From Clostridium tagluense (GTDB lineage Bacteria > Bacillota > Clostridia > Clostridiales > Clostridiaceae): DNA of 64,000 nt. The notes under the pieces are model-generated. The model saw nothing but the letters and a program-made list of their open reading frames with translations, was not told the origin of the DNA and did not search any database. Each line of letters begins with the position of its first letter. The stretch's first letter is position 1. A program made the position numbers and the translations under genes. This document shows, one piece after another, positions 26,803 through 37,485 of the stretch. The DNA lies in assembly GCF_003865095.1 (NCBI RefSeq), contig NZ_BHYK01000003.1:158912-222911 (forward strand), read 5' to 3'.

Positions 26803-27554
26803 TCTATAACACCTCCCAAATCTCCCAGTTCATACATTATCAAACTTAAACATGTAAAGCCCGCAGTCTCAGTTCTAAGTATTCTGGGTCCCAAAGTGAC
26901 GATTTTCGCTCCTATTTCTGTAAGTTTCTGAATTTCACTTTCTTCAAATCCACCCTCAGGTCCTATGACAATACCAACTTTAACAATAGTATTTTTTTCT
27001 ATGTCCTTCATTAATTTCTTTATGCCATAGCCTTCTTCATTTTCATAGGGAACCACCACTAAATCCATATGCTTTAATTCTTCTAATAAGTGATCAAATT
27101 CTATAGGCACATTAATTTCAGGCACCAGACTTCTTTTACACTGCTTACAAGCTTCAAGTGCTATCCTATTCCATCTATCTACCTTTTTGAATTCGCAAAG
27201 CTCAGTTTTAACTACTACTCGCTGCGAAATCATAGGTGTTATTGCCTTAACCCCTAGTTCCGTATTTTTTTGAACTATTAAGTCCATTTTTGTTGACTTA
27301 GGCATTCCCTGAAATAAATATACTTCAATAGGGCTTTCATTATTTATAGAGCTTTTTTCTAATAGATTTATAGTTACTGATTTCTTATCTATTAAAGTTA
27401 TTTCCCCTACATATTCACTACCTTCACAATTATTTACGCTTACCACATCACCAATTTTAAGTCTTAATACTTTATATATATGTTTTACATCTTCGCCATC
27501 AATAATGGCATTATCACCATCTATGTTTTGCTTTGGCACAAAAAATTTATGCAT
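26799..27554 (-). CDS. rsmE: 16S rRNA (uracil(1498)-N3)-methyltransferase
   Basis: A 251-residue SPOUT methyltransferase that methylates U1498. The N-terminal PUA-like part has HIYKVLRLKIGDVV. The knot has QKNTELGVKAITPMIS, GPEGGFEESEI and LGPRILRTETA, all diagnostic. It lies between prmA and mtaB, a conserved neighbourhood beside dnaJ. Confidence 0.97.
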   Translation of the reverse strand: MHKFFVPKQNIDGDNAIIDGEDVKHIYKVLRLKIGDVVSVNNCEGSEYVGEITLIDKKSVTINLLEKSSINNESPIEVYLFQGMPKSTKMDLIVQKNTELGVKAITPMISQRVVVKTELCEFKKVDRWNRIALEACKQCKRSLVPEINVPIEFDHLLEELKHMDLVVVPYENEEGYGIKKLMKDIEKNTIVKVGIVIGPEGGFEESEIQKLTEIGAKIVTLGPRILRTETAGFTCLSLIMYELGDLGGVIE

Positions 27555-27607
27555 TATTTATTCTCTCCTCAGCCAGGCATCTTTAACTTTATATATTTTT
27601 AAGATGC

Positions 27608-28558
27608 TTATATAGTTATTTCACTATAACTTGCAACTATACAAACCCATTCGCCCTCAATATTTATCTCTTCAATTTTAAAACCACACTGGGTTAACTT
27701 ATTTATTACCTCATCTTTTTTACTTAAGATTATTCCTGAGGAAATAAAATATCCACCATCTACTATAAAGGATTTAACTTGCTCAGTTAAGAACATAATT
27801 ATATCAGCCATTATATTAGCTATAACAATGCTGGCCTTTCCTTTAATAACTTCCATTAAGTCTCCGTATATTATCTCAATGTTATTTAAATCGTTGTAAC
27901 TAACATTCAGCTTTGCAGAATCTACTGCTACTGGGTCCAAATCAACCCCTATAGTTTTTTTCGCCCCAAGCTTAGCTGCAGCAATAGATAATATACCCGA
28001 CCCTGTTCCTATATCAAAAACAACTGATTCTTCTCCTACGTGACGCTCAAGCGCTTTTATACACATTCTAGTAGTCTCATGGGTTCCAGTTCCGAAAGCC
28101 ATACCTGGATCTAGCTCTACAATTATTTCACCAGGTTTCTTATTGTACTTCTCCCATATAGGCTTTATAACTATTTTTTCTCCTACCTTTATTGGTTTAT
28201 AATACTGTTTCCAATTATTTTCCCAATCTTGTTCCTTTACATCAGTGGCAGTAATAGTTCCTAAACCCTTGTCTAGTCCAAACTCTGGCAATTTATTTAC
28301 TCCTGCTTTAATCTCTTCTAAGTAACCCTCAAATTTTTCATCTCTTTTATAGTATCCCTTAACTACAACTCCGCTATTTGTATCTATAATAGTTTCATCA
28401 AAATAGTCCCAATCAGTAGTATGATCTCGCCTGTAAATCATATCTAATGGATCCAAAATAGAAACTCCTTTTACACCTGTATTATATAACATGGCAGATA
28501 CCGCCTCAACTGCCTCACTACTTGTTATTATAGTTACTTCAATCCAATCTTTATTCAT
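27608..28558 (-). CDS. prmA: Ribosomal protein L11 methyltransferase
   Basis: A 316-residue SAM-dependent enzyme that trimethylates ribosomal protein uL11. The N-terminal substrate domain ([21 protein letters not shown]) is followed by the catalytic domain with [35 protein letters not shown] and [10 protein letters not shown] strong GAGGA box precedes the ATG. A terminator lies between dnaJ and this gene, so some expression probably comes from a separate promoter. Confidence 0.97.
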   Translation of the reverse strand: MNKDWIEVTIITSSEAVEAVSAMLYNTGVKGVSILDPLDMIYRRDHTTDWDYFDETIIDTNSGVVVKGYYKRDEKFEGYLEEIKAGVNKLPEFGLDKGLGTITATDVKEQDWENNWKQYYKPIKVGEKIVIKPIWEKYNKKPGEIIVELDPGMAFGTGTHETTRMCIKALERHVGEESVVFDIGTGSGILSIAAAKLGAKKTIGVDLDPVAVDSAKLNVSYNDLNNIEIIYGDLMEVIKGKASIVIANIMADIIMFLTEQVKSFIVDGGYFISSGIILSKKDEVINKLTQCGFKIEEINIEGEWVCIVASYSEITI

Positions 28559-28645
28559 TGTATCCTCCTCGCTACTCTGTATGTAGCTATCAATTTTTCA
28601 TCTACACAAGTTTATCATTTTTGATATTTTAACACAATATCATAA

Positions 28646-28680
28646 TAAAAAAACTCCGTTTTATAAAACGAAGTTTTTTT
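28646..28680 (-). terminator. Terminator of the hrcA-grpE-dnaK-dnaJ operon
   Basis: The arms AAAAAACTCCGTTTT and AAAACGAAGTTTTTT pair with one mismatch around a 2-nt loop and have T runs on both ends. It lies just past the dnaJ stop codon. Confidence 0.8.
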
Positions 28681-28687
28681 CTTATTA

Positions 28688-29806
28688 TTATTTGCCAAAC
28701 ATTTTATCCACAAAAGACTTTTTATTTTCTTCAGAACCCTCTACAATCTCACCACTTGCTTCCATAAAGAGTTTTAAGGTTGCCTTTTGCTTATCATTTA
28801 AGGTTTTAGGAATATCAACAATGACTTTTACGTATTCATCGCCTCTTCCATGTCCATTAACTCTAGGTATACCCTTACCCTTAAGTCTAAACACGGTACC
28901 AGATTGTGTGCCTGCTGGAACTTTATATTTAACGTCCCCATCCACAGTTGGAACTTTAATTTCAGTTCCAATAGCTGCATATCCAAAGCTTATATGAGAT
29001 TCTATATGAATATCAATTCCGTTCCTTTTAAAAGTTTTATGAGGAGCTACTCTGATATTTATATACAAGTCTCCTGATGGACCACCTTTTTCACCTGGTT
29101 CTCCTTGCCCTCTTAAAGGCATAACATTTCCGGTATCAACTCCACCTGGAATATTAATCTTAATTTTTCTATTTTTTCTCTCTTTTCCAGCGCCATGACA
29201 AGTTTTACATGGTTCAGAAATTATTTGACCACGACCTCCGCACTTATCACAAGTACTCATGCTAGCAAAGCTTCCAAAAGCAGTGTTTCTTTGAACTTTT
29301 ATCTGCCCATTTCCACCACACTTATCACAGGTTTTAGGCGTTGTACCAGCTTTAGCACCACTACCACCACAATCATTACACTTTTCGTTTTTTGTAATGG
29401 ATACCTCTTTTTCAACGCCAAAAACAGCCTCCTCAAAGCTTAGATTTAAATTGTATTCTAAATCTGCACCTTTCTTAGGACCATTTTGATTTCTTGAAGA
29501 GAATCCTCCTCCAAATATGTCTCCAAATATATCTCCAAAACCGCCAAAACCTGAGAAATCAGAGCCACCGTCAAAGCCTGCTCCAGCATCAGCTGAACCA
29601 TATTGATCATATCTTGATCTTTTATCTGAATCAGATAAGACTTGGTATGCCTCATTCGCTTCTTTAAATTTATCTTCTGCTGCTTTATTGTCTGGATTTC
29701 TATCTGGATGATATTTTAATGCAGCCTTTTTAAAGGCTTTCTTAACTTCTTCTTCACTAGCACCTCTTTCAATGCCAAGGGTCTCATAATAATCTTTTTT
29801 TGCCAT
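28688..29806 (-). CDS. dnaJ: Chaperone DnaJ (Hsp40)
   Basis: The 372-residue co-chaperone that stimulates DnaK ATPase. Domains in order: J domain with HPDRNPD (about residues 33-39), a Gly/Phe-rich linker ([17 protein letters not shown]), four zinc-finger CxxCxGxG repeats ([32 protein letters not shown]) at about 145-212, then the two C-terminal substrate-binding domains. All are intact. It follows dnaK by 188 bp, a gap that contains a hairpin able to uncouple their expression. Confidence 0.98.
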   Translation of the reverse strand: MAKKDYYETLGIERGASEEEVKKAFKKAALKYHPDRNPDNKAAEDKFKEANEAYQVLSDSDKRSRYDQYGSADAGAGFDGGSDFSGFGGFGDIFGDIFGGGFSSRNQNGPKKGADLEYNLNLSFEEAVFGVEKEVSITKNEKCNDCGGSGAKAGTTPKTCDKCGGNGQIKVQRNTAFGSFASMSTCDKCGGRGQIISEPCKTCHGAGKERKNRKIKINIPGGVDTGNVMPLRGQGEPGEKGGPSGDLYINIRVAPHKTFKRNGIDIHIESHISFGYAAIGTEIKVPTVDGDVKYKVPAGTQSGTVFRLKGKGIPRVNGHGRGDEYVKVIVDIPKTLNDKQKATLKLFMEASGEIVEGSEENKKSFVDKMFGK

Positions 29807-29947
29807 GCTGTTTTTACACCACCTAAAATATATATGCTTTTTTTATATAAACTATTAATTAAAATAATTCAATGGCACATCTTTTTATGCCAACATTTCT
29901 ATTATATAGTTTTTCTACACTTATTGATATAATTTACTTAAAATAAA

Positions 29948-29978
29948 TTAAGGGAAGGGTAATTACCCCACCCTTAAT
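29948..29978 (-). other. Intercistronic hairpin between dnaK and dnaJ
   Basis: An inverted repeat, TTAAGGG (2-nt internal mismatch) GGGTAATTACCC (mismatch) CCCTTAA, lies 17 nt after the dnaK stop. The T-tract after it is weak. It could partly terminate or stabilise the hrcA-grpE-dnaK message relative to dnaJ. Confidence 0.55.
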
Positions 29979-29994
29979 TTAATGGTTTTGCTGT

Positions 29995-31845
29995 TTATTT
30001 ATCTTCTTCTACTTTAAAATCAGCATCCACTACATTGTCATCATGAGCAGCATTTCCGCCCATGTTGCCTGGTTCTTGATCTTGTGCTCCTTGACCCTGA
30101 GCTTGCTCTGCTTCTGCTTGATATATTTTTGTAGTTACTGCATAGAAAGCCTCAGTTAGCTCTTCAGTAGATTTCTTTATAGCTTCTGTGTCTTCTCCAT
30201 CTTTAACTTTTTTAAGTGCTTCTAATTTCTCTCCAATAACTTTTTTATCTTCTTCTGAAACTTTTTCTCCTAGATCAGTTAAACTTTTTTCAGTTTGATA
30301 TACTAACTGCTCTGCATTATTTTTAATCTCAATTGCTTCTTTTCTTGATTTATCTTCTTCAGCAAATTTTTCTGCTTCTTTTACTGCTGCATCAATTTCA
30401 GAATCACTTAAATTAGTTGATGCTGTAATTGTTATTTTAGCTTCTTTTCCTGTTCCTTTATCTTTAGCTGATACATTAACTATACCATTAGCATCTATAT
30501 CAAAAGTAACTTCTATTTGTGGAATTCCTCTTGGTGCTGCTGCTATTCCAGAAAGAGTAACTCTTCCTAAAGATTTATTTCCTGCAGCCATTTGTCTTTC
30601 ACCTTGAACAATGTTAATTTCAACTGATGTTTGACCATCTGCTGCTGTTGAGAATACTTGACTCTTTTTAGCAGGAATTGTAGTATTTCTTTCAATTAAA
30701 GGAGTAGCTATTCCACCTAATGTTTCAATTCCTAGTGTTAATGGAGTTACGTCAAGAAGTAACACATCTTTAACTTCTCCACTTAATACTCCCGCTTGGA
30801 TTGCTGCACCTAGGGCAACACATTCATCAGGATTTACTCCCTTTGAAGGTTCTTTTCCTGTAAAGTTTTTAACTGCATCTACAACTGCTGGTGTTCTTGT
30901 TGAACCACCTACAAGCACAACTTTATCTATTTCGCTAAGTGATAAACCTGCATCTGCAAGAGCTTTTTTCATTGGCTCTATTGTACCATCAACTAAATCT
31001 TGAGTTAATTCATTAAATTTAGCTCTTGTTAAATTCATCTCTATATGCTTTGGACCTGTTGCATCTGCAGTAATAAAGGGTAAGTTAATTGTTGTTTGTG
31101 TTGATGATGACAATTCGATTTTTGCTTTTTCAGCAGCTTCTTTTAATCTTTGAAGTGCCATTTTATCATTTCTTAAATCTATTGCATTATCAGCTTTAAA
31201 AGTTTCAGCTATATAATTTACTACCTTTTGGTCAAAATCATCTCCACCAAGTTTAGTATTACCATTAGTTGATTTAACTTCAAATAAACCATCACCAAGT
31301 TCTAATATAGATACATCAAATGTACCGCCACCTAAATCATATACTAATATTTTCTGATTAACATCCATTTTATCTAAACCATAAGCAAGAGCTGCTGCAG
31401 TTGGCTCATTTATTATTCTCTTAACTTCAAGTCCAGCTATTTTTCCTGCGTCTTTTGTTGCTTGTCTTTGACTATCATTGAAATATGCTGGTACAGTTAT
31501 TACAGCTTCAGTAACTGCTTCTCCTAAATAAGCTTCCGCATCAGCTTTGATTTTTTGAAGAACATAAGCTGAAATCTCTTGTGGTGTATGTGATTTTCCA
31601 TCAACATCTATTTTATGATCAGTACCCATTTCTCTTTTAATTGACATTATTGTTCTATCTGGATTTGTAATTGCTTGTCTTTTAGCTACTTGACCTACTA
31701 GTCTTTCTCCATTAGCTTGAAATGAAACTACAGATGGTGTAGTTCTTGCACCTTCTGAATTAGAAATTACAACTGGTTCTCCACCCTCCATTACTGCTAC
31801 ACATGAATTTGTTGTACCTAAATCTATTCCTATAATTTTTCCCAT
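29995..31845 (-). CDS. dnaK: Chaperone DnaK (Hsp70)
   Basis: The 616-residue Hsp70 ATPase chaperone. The ATPase signatures [24 protein letters not shown] and [12 protein letters not shown] are present, as are the linker [15 protein letters not shown] and the substrate-binding domain. The C-terminus ends in a Gln/acidic tail (ADFKVEE). It lacks the Gram-negative insert in the ATPase lobe, as expected of a Firmicute. Heat induction via HrcA and the upstream CIRCE is expected. Confidence 0.99.
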   Translation of the reverse strand: MGKIIGIDLGTTNSCVAVMEGGEPVVISNSEGARTTPSVVSFQANGERLVGQVAKRQAITNPDRTIMSIKREMGTDHKIDVDGKSHTPQEISAYVLQKIKADAEAYLGEAVTEAVITVPAYFNDSQRQATKDAGKIAGLEVKRIINEPTAAALAYGLDKMDVNQKILVYDLGGGTFDVSILELGDGLFEVKSTNGNTKLGGDDFDQKVVNYIAETFKADNAIDLRNDKMALQRLKEAAEKAKIELSSSTQTTINLPFITADATGPKHIEMNLTRAKFNELTQDLVDGTIEPMKKALADAGLSLSEIDKVVLVGGSTRTPAVVDAVKNFTGKEPSKGVNPDECVALGAAIQAGVLSGEVKDVLLLDVTPLTLGIETLGGIATPLIERNTTIPAKKSQVFSTAADGQTSVEINIVQGERQMAAGNKSLGRVTLSGIAAAPRGIPQIEVTFDIDANGIVNVSAKDKGTGKEAKITITASTNLSDSEIDAAVKEAEKFAEEDKSRKEAIEIKNNAEQLVYQTEKSLTDLGEKVSEEDKKVIGEKLEALKKVKDGEDTEAIKKSTEELTEAFYAVTTKIYQAEAEQAQGQGAQDQEPGNMGGNAAHDDNVVDADFKVEEDK

Positions 31846-31923
31846 TATTATTTCCTCCTTGTATTCCTTTTAGTTTATAGCATTATAACTGCTAATTTTT
31901 TATATCTTTTATAATATAAAGCT

Positions 31924-32571
31924 TTAATTTGCAACTTTAACCATACTATGCCTTAATACCTTGTTTGCTCTTTTATACCCCTTTTGAAATACTTCAACTA
32001 TTTGGTTAGTCCCATACTGTTCATCTTCAATATGCATCACTGCATTGTGAAAATTCGGGTCAAACTCTCCTTCTGGGGGTAATTCTTCAACTCCTAATTT
32101 ACTAAAAGCATCATTGAATTGTCTTACTGTCATTTCTACACCTGTTCTCAGATCCTCGCCACATCCTTCAACAGAAAGTGCTCTTTCTAAGTTATCAAGT
32201 ACTGGTAGAACTTCTTTTAAAACATCTGTGCAGGCATCAGTGTATATGCCTTCTTTCTCTTTAACTGTTCTTTTTCTAAAATTCTCATATTCAGCCATTG
32301 TTCTCAAAAACTTATCTTTAAAATCAATAATCTCATTCTCGAGTTTTGTGTTTTCTTCTTGTAGTTTTTTCATCTTTTTATTCATATCTTTTTCTTTTTC
32401 ACTTTCTAGAAGTTCTATAGGTTCTACTTCTTCTACTATTTCAGCTTCCTCTAATTCTTCTGTATTGCTTTGAGTTTCTTCAAGTTCAATTTCATCAGCT
32501 AAACTTGAATCCTCAAAAGGCATTTTTTCTTCTTTTAAAATCTTTTCGTTTTTACTATTATTTGTATGCAC
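31924..32571 (-). CDS. grpE: Nucleotide exchange factor GrpE
   Basis: A 215-residue GrpE. The N-terminal 80 residues are acidic and low-complexity, then a long coiled coil (KKMKKLQEENTKLENEIIDF) leads to the conserved core AEYENFRKRTVKEKE, VLDNLERAL and the beta domain ending in FQKGYKRANKVLRHSMVKV. The GTG start lies 9 nt after GGAGG. It releases ADP from DnaK. Confidence 0.96.
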   Translation of the reverse strand: MHTNNSKNEKILKEEKMPFEDSSLADEIELEETQSNTEELEEAEIVEEVEPIELLESEKEKDMNKKMKKLQEENTKLENEIIDFKDKFLRTMAEYENFRKRTVKEKEGIYTDACTDVLKEVLPVLDNLERALSVEGCGEDLRTGVEMTVRQFNDAFSKLGVEELPPEGEFDPNFHNAVMHIEDEQYGTNQIVEVFQKGYKRANKVLRHSMVKVAN

Positions 32572-32621
32572 TCAACTACTCCTCCATTCCAGGCTCAAAG
32601 TAAATCTTTTAATTCAAATTT

Positions 32622-33668
32622 TTATCTATGATCGTCATAAATTTGAGCTATATTGTCATTTAATTCTTTAACTATTTCAGTTAAAACGGATATAACTTTT
32701 CCATAGGGTATTCTTGTTGGTCCTATAACACCAATAGATCCAAGCGGTGTTCCCGAGGCGCTATAAACTGCGGTTATAATACTGCATTCCCTAGCACACT
32801 CAACGAAATTTTCACCACCAATTTTAATTGTAATATTACCAGTAATGTCCTTAGCATTTAGTAAACTATTTATACTCTCTTTATTGTCTACTAAAATTAA
32901 AAATTCACGTGCTTTAACAATATCGTTGTATTCTGAGTAATTAAATATATTTGCAGCACCCTGAATATATATTTCTGAAGTTTCGACTCCAGACAAACTA
33001 TCATATAAAGCTGGAATAATACCATCAAAAATTTCTTCATAGGAAGCTAAATTGCTTTTTAAATTGTTAATGACTTCTAAATTTATTTGTTCAATTGTAA
33101 GCTTACCTAATCTAAAATTAAGTATTTGGGTGAGTTTTTCTATAGTAGCACCATTAATAGGTTTACTAACCTTAATAACATTATTTTTGATTATACCGCT
33201 GTCAGTAATAATTACAAACAAGACACTTCCCGCATCTAGATTCATTAACTGAATATACTTTATACAACTCTTTTGAACAGAAGGTGCCTTAACTATAGAT
33301 GTAAGATTTGTAAGATGCGAAAGCATTAGTGTTGCTTGTTTAACAATTTTATCAACCTCATATAGTGCAACATTAATAAGGTGATGCTTAATCATATATT
33401 GCTCCTCAGTTGATAATTCTGTAATTTGCATAAGCCTATCAACATATAACCTATACCCCTTATCCGATGGTTTCCTACCAGAGGAGGTATGGAGCTGCTC
33501 TATATATCCCATTTCTTCCAAATCTGACATTTCATTTCTTATAGTAGCTGAACTAATACCTAAATCATACTTTTTAGCTATGGTTCTGGACCCTACAGGC
33601 TCACCATTACTTATATAATCTGTAATTATAGCCTGAAGTATTTTAATTTTTCTTTCATCCATTTCCAT
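32622..33668 (-). CDS. hrcA: Heat-inducible transcription repressor HrcA
   Basis: A 348-residue repressor of class I heat-shock genes; it binds CIRCE with help from GroEL. The N-terminal winged helix (ERKIKILQAIITDYISNGEPVG, then SSATIRNEMSDLEEMGYI) and C-terminal GPTRIPYGKVISVL block are diagnostic. The ATG used follows AAAGAGGTGATATT; earlier in-frame starts fall inside the CIRCE. It is the first gene of the operon, downstream of a perfect CIRCE, so it controls itself along with grpE, dnaK and dnaJ. Confidence 0.97.
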   Translation of the reverse strand: MEMDERKIKILQAIITDYISNGEPVGSRTIAKKYDLGISSATIRNEMSDLEEMGYIEQLHTSSGRKPSDKGYRLYVDRLMQITELSTEEQYMIKHHLINVALYEVDKIVKQATLMLSHLTNLTSIVKAPSVQKSCIKYIQLMNLDAGSVLFVIITDSGIIKNNVIKVSKPINGATIEKLTQILNFRLGKLTIEQINLEVINNLKSNLASYEEIFDGIIPALYDSLSGVETSEIYIQGAANIFNYSEYNDIVKAREFLILVDNKESINSLLNAKDITGNITIKIGGENFVECARECSIITAVYSASGTPLGSIGVIGPTRIPYGKVISVLTEIVKELNDNIAQIYDDHR

Positions 33669-33684
33669 AATATCACCTCTTTTA

Positions 33685-33711
33685 TTAGCACTCACTACCA
33701 TTGAGTGCTAA
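33685..33711. promoter_or_regulatory. CIRCE operator (HrcA binding site)
   Basis: TTAGCACTC, a 9-bp spacer, and GAGTGCTAA match the CIRCE consensus without mismatch. It lies 17 bp upstream of the hrcA start codon. Confidence 0.98.
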
Positions 33712-33724
33712 CGAGTATGTATTA

Positions 33725-33753
33725 AAAATATCATTTACCACTGTATTTGTCAA
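33725..33753 (-). promoter_or_regulatory. Sigma-A promoter of the hrcA operon
   Basis: A consensus -35 box TTGACA, a 17-bp spacer and TATTTT on the minus strand lie just upstream of the CIRCE, so HrcA would occlude the start of transcription. Confidence 0.7.
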
Positions 33754-33922
33754 TAACGTTCAATTTTAAATATAGCCATTTTATACTCATTGCAAGGGTT
33801 TATATTTAATATGCTCCATTTTTCTTTGATTTCTAAGCAACTTCATAAAGTTTCCTATTTGATTTGAACTTATTTTTTTATTATAGCTCTGTTAATATAA
33901 TTAATATTAAATATATGCAAGG

Positions 33923-35047
33923 CTATGATAGAAGAAATTCTGACATAATTACATTAGACACTTCAATACCTTCATATGTTAAAAAAATATTATCATCATT
34001 TTCCACCATAAACCCATTGCTTATATATTTATTTATTACCACCTCATAAACACTGTGTATATCAATATTAAATCTTTTTTGGAATTGACTTTTGCTTATG
34101 CCCATAATCTTTCTAAGCCCCATAAACATAAACTCTTCCATGTCGTCTTTAGTTGAATTTTTCTTTTTTTCTACTATTGCACTGCCGAAAGCATTTATTT
34201 TCTCAATATAAGCTTCTACATTTTCTTCATTTCTATACCTAAAACCATCAATATATGAATGAGAAGCAGACCCACAACCAATATACTCCTCCATTTCCCA
34301 ATATACTAAATTATGCCTACAGGCCATTTTGTCTTTTGCAAAATTTGAAATTTCATATTGAACATACCCTTTTTCACTTAAATATTCTATTGTTTCATGG
34401 TACATAGCTCGATCTATTTCCTCATCAGGGAGATTTAATGTACCCTGATTAAATTTTTTATAAAAAGCAGTTCCCTCTTCTACTATTAAACTATAACAAG
34501 ATAGATGTTCTGGCTTAAGCTTCGTAATATTTTTCAAAGTCTCTTGCCACTGCGAAAAGGTTTGGCTCGGCAAACCAAACATTAAATCTACATTAATGTT
34601 ATTAAACCCTAGTTTCCTAGCCATTTCAAAACTTTGTTTAAAATCTTCTACAGTATGAATTCTCCCAAGGCTTTTTAAAAGTGAGTCTTGAAATGCTTGA
34701 AGCCCAATACTGAGCCTATTTACCCCCATTTTTTTAAAAAATTCTAATTTTTCCATTGTAAATGTTCCTGGATTTCCTTCCACCGTAAATTCCAACCCAC
34801 CCGAAGTATCCAATCTATCAATGCTTTCTTTTATGATTTCCCAGCCCTCTAAAGATAAATAGGTGGGAGTACCCCCACCTATAAATATAGTTTTTATTTT
34901 TTTATTTTTTATACTACTTATTTCTTTTGCGAGAGCTGCGCAGTAATGGAGCATATTTTCCTCTTTACCTGCAAAAGACGGAAAATCACAATATAAACAC
35001 TTTTGCTTGCAAAATGGAATATGTATATATAACGCCACATTTTTCAT
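33923..35047 (-). CDS. hemW: Radical-SAM heme chaperone HemW
   Basis: A 374-residue HemN-related protein. The radical-SAM motif is HIPFCKQKCLYCDF (CxxxCxxC) near residue 10, followed by TIFIGGGTPTYLS, NVDLMFGLPSQT and the C-terminal HemN domain. It lacks the extra N-terminal part that HemN (true coproporphyrinogen oxidase) has, so HemW, thought to insert heme, is the better name. It lies between lepA and hrcA, a common Firmicute order. Confidence 0.93.
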   Translation of the reverse strand: MKNVALYIHIPFCKQKCLYCDFPSFAGKEENMLHYCAALAKEISSIKNKKIKTIFIGGGTPTYLSLEGWEIIKESIDRLDTSGGLEFTVEGNPGTFTMEKLEFFKKMGVNRLSIGLQAFQDSLLKSLGRIHTVEDFKQSFEMARKLGFNNINVDLMFGLPSQTFSQWQETLKNITKLKPEHLSCYSLIVEEGTAFYKKFNQGTLNLPDEEIDRAMYHETIEYLSEKGYVQYEISNFAKDKMACRHNLVYWEMEEYIGCGSASHSYIDGFRYRNEENVEAYIEKINAFGSAIVEKKKNSTKDDMEEFMFMGLRKIMGISKSQFQKRFNIDIHSVYEVVINKYISNGFMVENDDNIFLTYEGIEVSNVIMSEFLLS

Positions 35048-35077
35048 AGTTTAAGCCCTCTTTCCACTTTTAAAATT

Positions 35078-35111
35078 GAGAGTTGAGAGTTTTCTCTACC
35101 TCTCAACTCTC
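35078..35111 (-). repeat. Inverted GAGAGTTGAGAG repeat between lepA and hemW
   Basis: Perfect 12-bp arms (GAGAGTTGAGAG / CTCTCAACTCTC) flank a 10-nt loop in the 75-bp gap. A related motif occurs in the ntpA-ntpE gap. It could act as an intercistronic attenuator. Confidence 0.7.
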
Positions 35112-35122
35112 CATTATTTTAA

Positions 35123-36928
35123 TTAATCTACCTTAAGTATAGCCATAAATGCTTCTTGTGGAACTTCTACACTTCCAACTTGTCTCATTCTCTTTTTACC
35201 TTCTTTTTGTTTTTCTAATAATTTTCTCTTTCTTGAAATATCTCCACCATAGCATTTAGCTAAAACATCTTTTCTCATTGCTTTTACAGTTTCTCTTGCA
35301 ATTACCTTTGCGTTTATAGCTGCTTGTATTGGAATTTCGAACATTTGTCTTGGTATATGTTCTTTTAATTTTTCACACATAACTCGCCCTCTATGAGAAG
35401 CTGTTTCTTCAGGAACAATCATAGAAAGAGCATCAACCTTTTCTCCTTTAAGCAAAATATCCAATTTTACAAGGGTTGCCTTGGTGTATCCTTTTAATTC
35501 ATAGTCAAAAGATGCATAGCCTTTTGTTCTTGATTTTAAGGCATCGAAAAAGTCATATACTATTTCATTAAGAGGCAATTCATAATTTACAACTACTCTA
35601 GTGGTTTCTATATAGTTCATATCAATGTATACGCCTCTTTTTTGTTGGCATAGCTCCATAACTGTTCCTAAATGCTCCGATGGTGTTATGATGGAAGCTT
35701 TAACTATTGGTTCTTCCATATAATTAATTTCTGTAGGCTCTGGAAGATTTGTAGGATTTGTTATTTCAATTAGATCCCCATTAGTTTTCATTACTTTATA
35801 TATAACTGAAGGAGCTGTAGTAATAATATCTAAATTAAATTCTCTTTCAACTCTTTCTTGCACTATTTCCATATGCAAAAGACCTAAGAATCCACATCTA
35901 AATCCAAAACCTAAAGCAATAGAGGTCTCTGGTTCAAAACCTAAGGCTGCATCATTTAACTGAAGTTTTTCTAATGCTTCTTTTAATTCTCCATATCTAG
36001 AACCATCTACAGGATAGATACCACTAAATACCATGGGCACCGCTGGCCTATATCCCTTAAGTGGTTCTAGAGCTGGTCTTGCAGCTTCTGTTACCGTGTC
36101 CCCAACCCTAGCATCCCTAACATTTTTTATAGATGCAGTTATATATCCAACATCCCCAGCGCTTAGCTCAGTTACAGGCAGATAATTTGGAACGAAAACT
36201 CCAACTTCTACTACATCATAGACCTTGCTAGTATTCATTAGCTTAATCTTTGTCCCTTGTCTAATTTTACCATCTCTAACTCTTACATAGCATACAACAC
36301 CCTTATAGCTATCATAAGAAGAATCAAAAATTAATGCCTTAAGTGGAGCCTGGGCGTCACCACTAGGTGGTGAAATCTTATTTACTACGGTTTCTAAAAC
36401 ATCCTCTATATTAAGTCCAGTCTTAGCTGAAATTAGCGGAGCATCCTGAGCTTCAATTCCGATAACATCCTCAATTTCCTTAATAACCTCTTCTGGTCTT
36501 GCACTAGGAAGGTCTATTTTATTAATAACTGGTGCAATATCAAGATTATTATCTAAGGCAAGATAACAGTTTGCCAAGGTCTGAGCTTGAATTCCTTGAG
36601 ATGCATCCACTACAAGCACTGCTCCTTCACAAGCGGCTAAACTTCTTGAAACCTCATAATTAAAATCTACATGTCCTGGAGTGTCTATAAGATTTAATAT
36701 ATATTCTTCGCCATTATCCCTTTTATAAACAAGCCTAGCTGGTTGAGATTTTATAGTAATACCTCTTTCTCTTTCTAGGTCCATAGTATCAAGTACTTGT
36801 TCTTCCATTTCTCTTTTAGTTAAAGTACCCGTCTTTTCGAGTAGCCTATCCGCAAGAGTAGACTTGCCGTGATCTATATGTGCAACTATGGAAAAATTTC
36901 TTATGTATTTTTGTCTATCACTCTGCAT
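35123..36928 (-). CDS. lepA: Elongation factor 4 (LepA)
   Basis: A 601-residue ribosome-associated GTPase. G1 [15 protein letters not shown]3 DTPGHVDF, G4 NKIDLPSA, and the LepA-specific C-terminal domain ([24 protein letters not shown]) are all present. Length is normal. It is thought to act in translation quality or 30S assembly. Confidence 0.99.
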   Translation of the reverse strand: MQSDRQKYIRNFSIVAHIDHGKSTLADRLLEKTGTLTKREMEEQVLDTMDLERERGITIKSQPARLVYKRDNGEEYILNLIDTPGHVDFNYEVSRSLAACEGAVLVVDASQGIQAQTLANCYLALDNNLDIAPVINKIDLPSARPEEVIKEIEDVIGIEAQDAPLISAKTGLNIEDVLETVVNKISPPSGDAQAPLKALIFDSSYDSYKGVVCYVRVRDGKIRQGTKIKLMNTSKVYDVVEVGVFVPNYLPVTELSAGDVGYITASIKNVRDARVGDTVTEAARPALEPLKGYRPAVPMVFSGIYPVDGSRYGELKEALEKLQLNDAALGFEPETSIALGFGFRCGFLGLLHMEIVQERVEREFNLDIITTAPSVIYKVMKTNGDLIEITNPTNLPEPTEINYMEEPIVKASIITPSEHLGTVMELCQQKRGVYIDMNYIETTRVVVNYELPLNEIVYDFFDALKSRTKGYASFDYELKGYTKATLVKLDILLKGEKVDALSMIVPEETASHRGRVMCEKLKEHIPRQMFEIPIQAAINAKVIARETVKAMRKDVLAKCYGGDISRKRKLLEKQKEGKKRMRQVGSVEVPQEAFMAILKVD

Positions 36929-37140
36929 TAATTTTTACCCCCGTTATTGTATATGAATTTAATTATTCTCTTTAGCATAACCTAACTATACTTTATATTC
37001 CACCTTTTATTATGCTGATCTGCCACAAAGTATATTAGTTTTTACAAAACAACTTAAATTATATCATAAATGTCTAGAGCTTTGTCAACACAAAGAACTT
37101 TTATAGGGGACTTATTTCACTGCTCGTGTTAATATTTGTA

Positions 37141-37398
37141 TTATTTTGATATAACTTCATCATATACATCCCTACACTTTGCTTTCATATCATCCAAAAC
37201 TTTATTATTTACATAAAAAGCATAGTCCTTTGTCTCTATTCTCAAATCAAAAGGTTTATATTTTAAATCTATTGTGAACTTTGATTTTTGTCTTTCACCT
37301 TTTGTCTTAGTTATATTAACTTTAATAAATCCATATGTAAATATAGAAAAACAAATAAAAATCACAAGAATATATTTAATTCTGCCTTTTTTACGCAT
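37141..37398 (-). CDS. Small membrane-anchored or secreted protein, unknown
   Basis: An 85-residue protein with a basic start (MRKKGRIKY), one hydrophobic segment (ILVIFICFSIFTYGFI) and a 60-residue, lysine-rich outside part (FTIDLKYKPFDLRIETKDYAF). AGGAGG precedes the ATG at good spacing. It lies between lepA and spoIIP on the same strand, 87 bp after spoIIP. I do not recognise a family. Its place next to spoIIP makes a sporulation-time role possible, which is only inference. Confidence 0.6.
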   Translation of the reverse strand: MRKKGRIKYILVIFICFSIFTYGFIKVNITKTKGERQKSKFTIDLKYKPFDLRIETKDYAFYVNNKVLDDMKAKCRDVYDEVISK

Positions 37399-37485
37399 AA
37401 AAAGTGCCTCCTAGGGTTCTAACAGATAGATAACAATTACTAATTATTATCTTCACCTTAATAAGGATGCACTTTTTAAAACATA

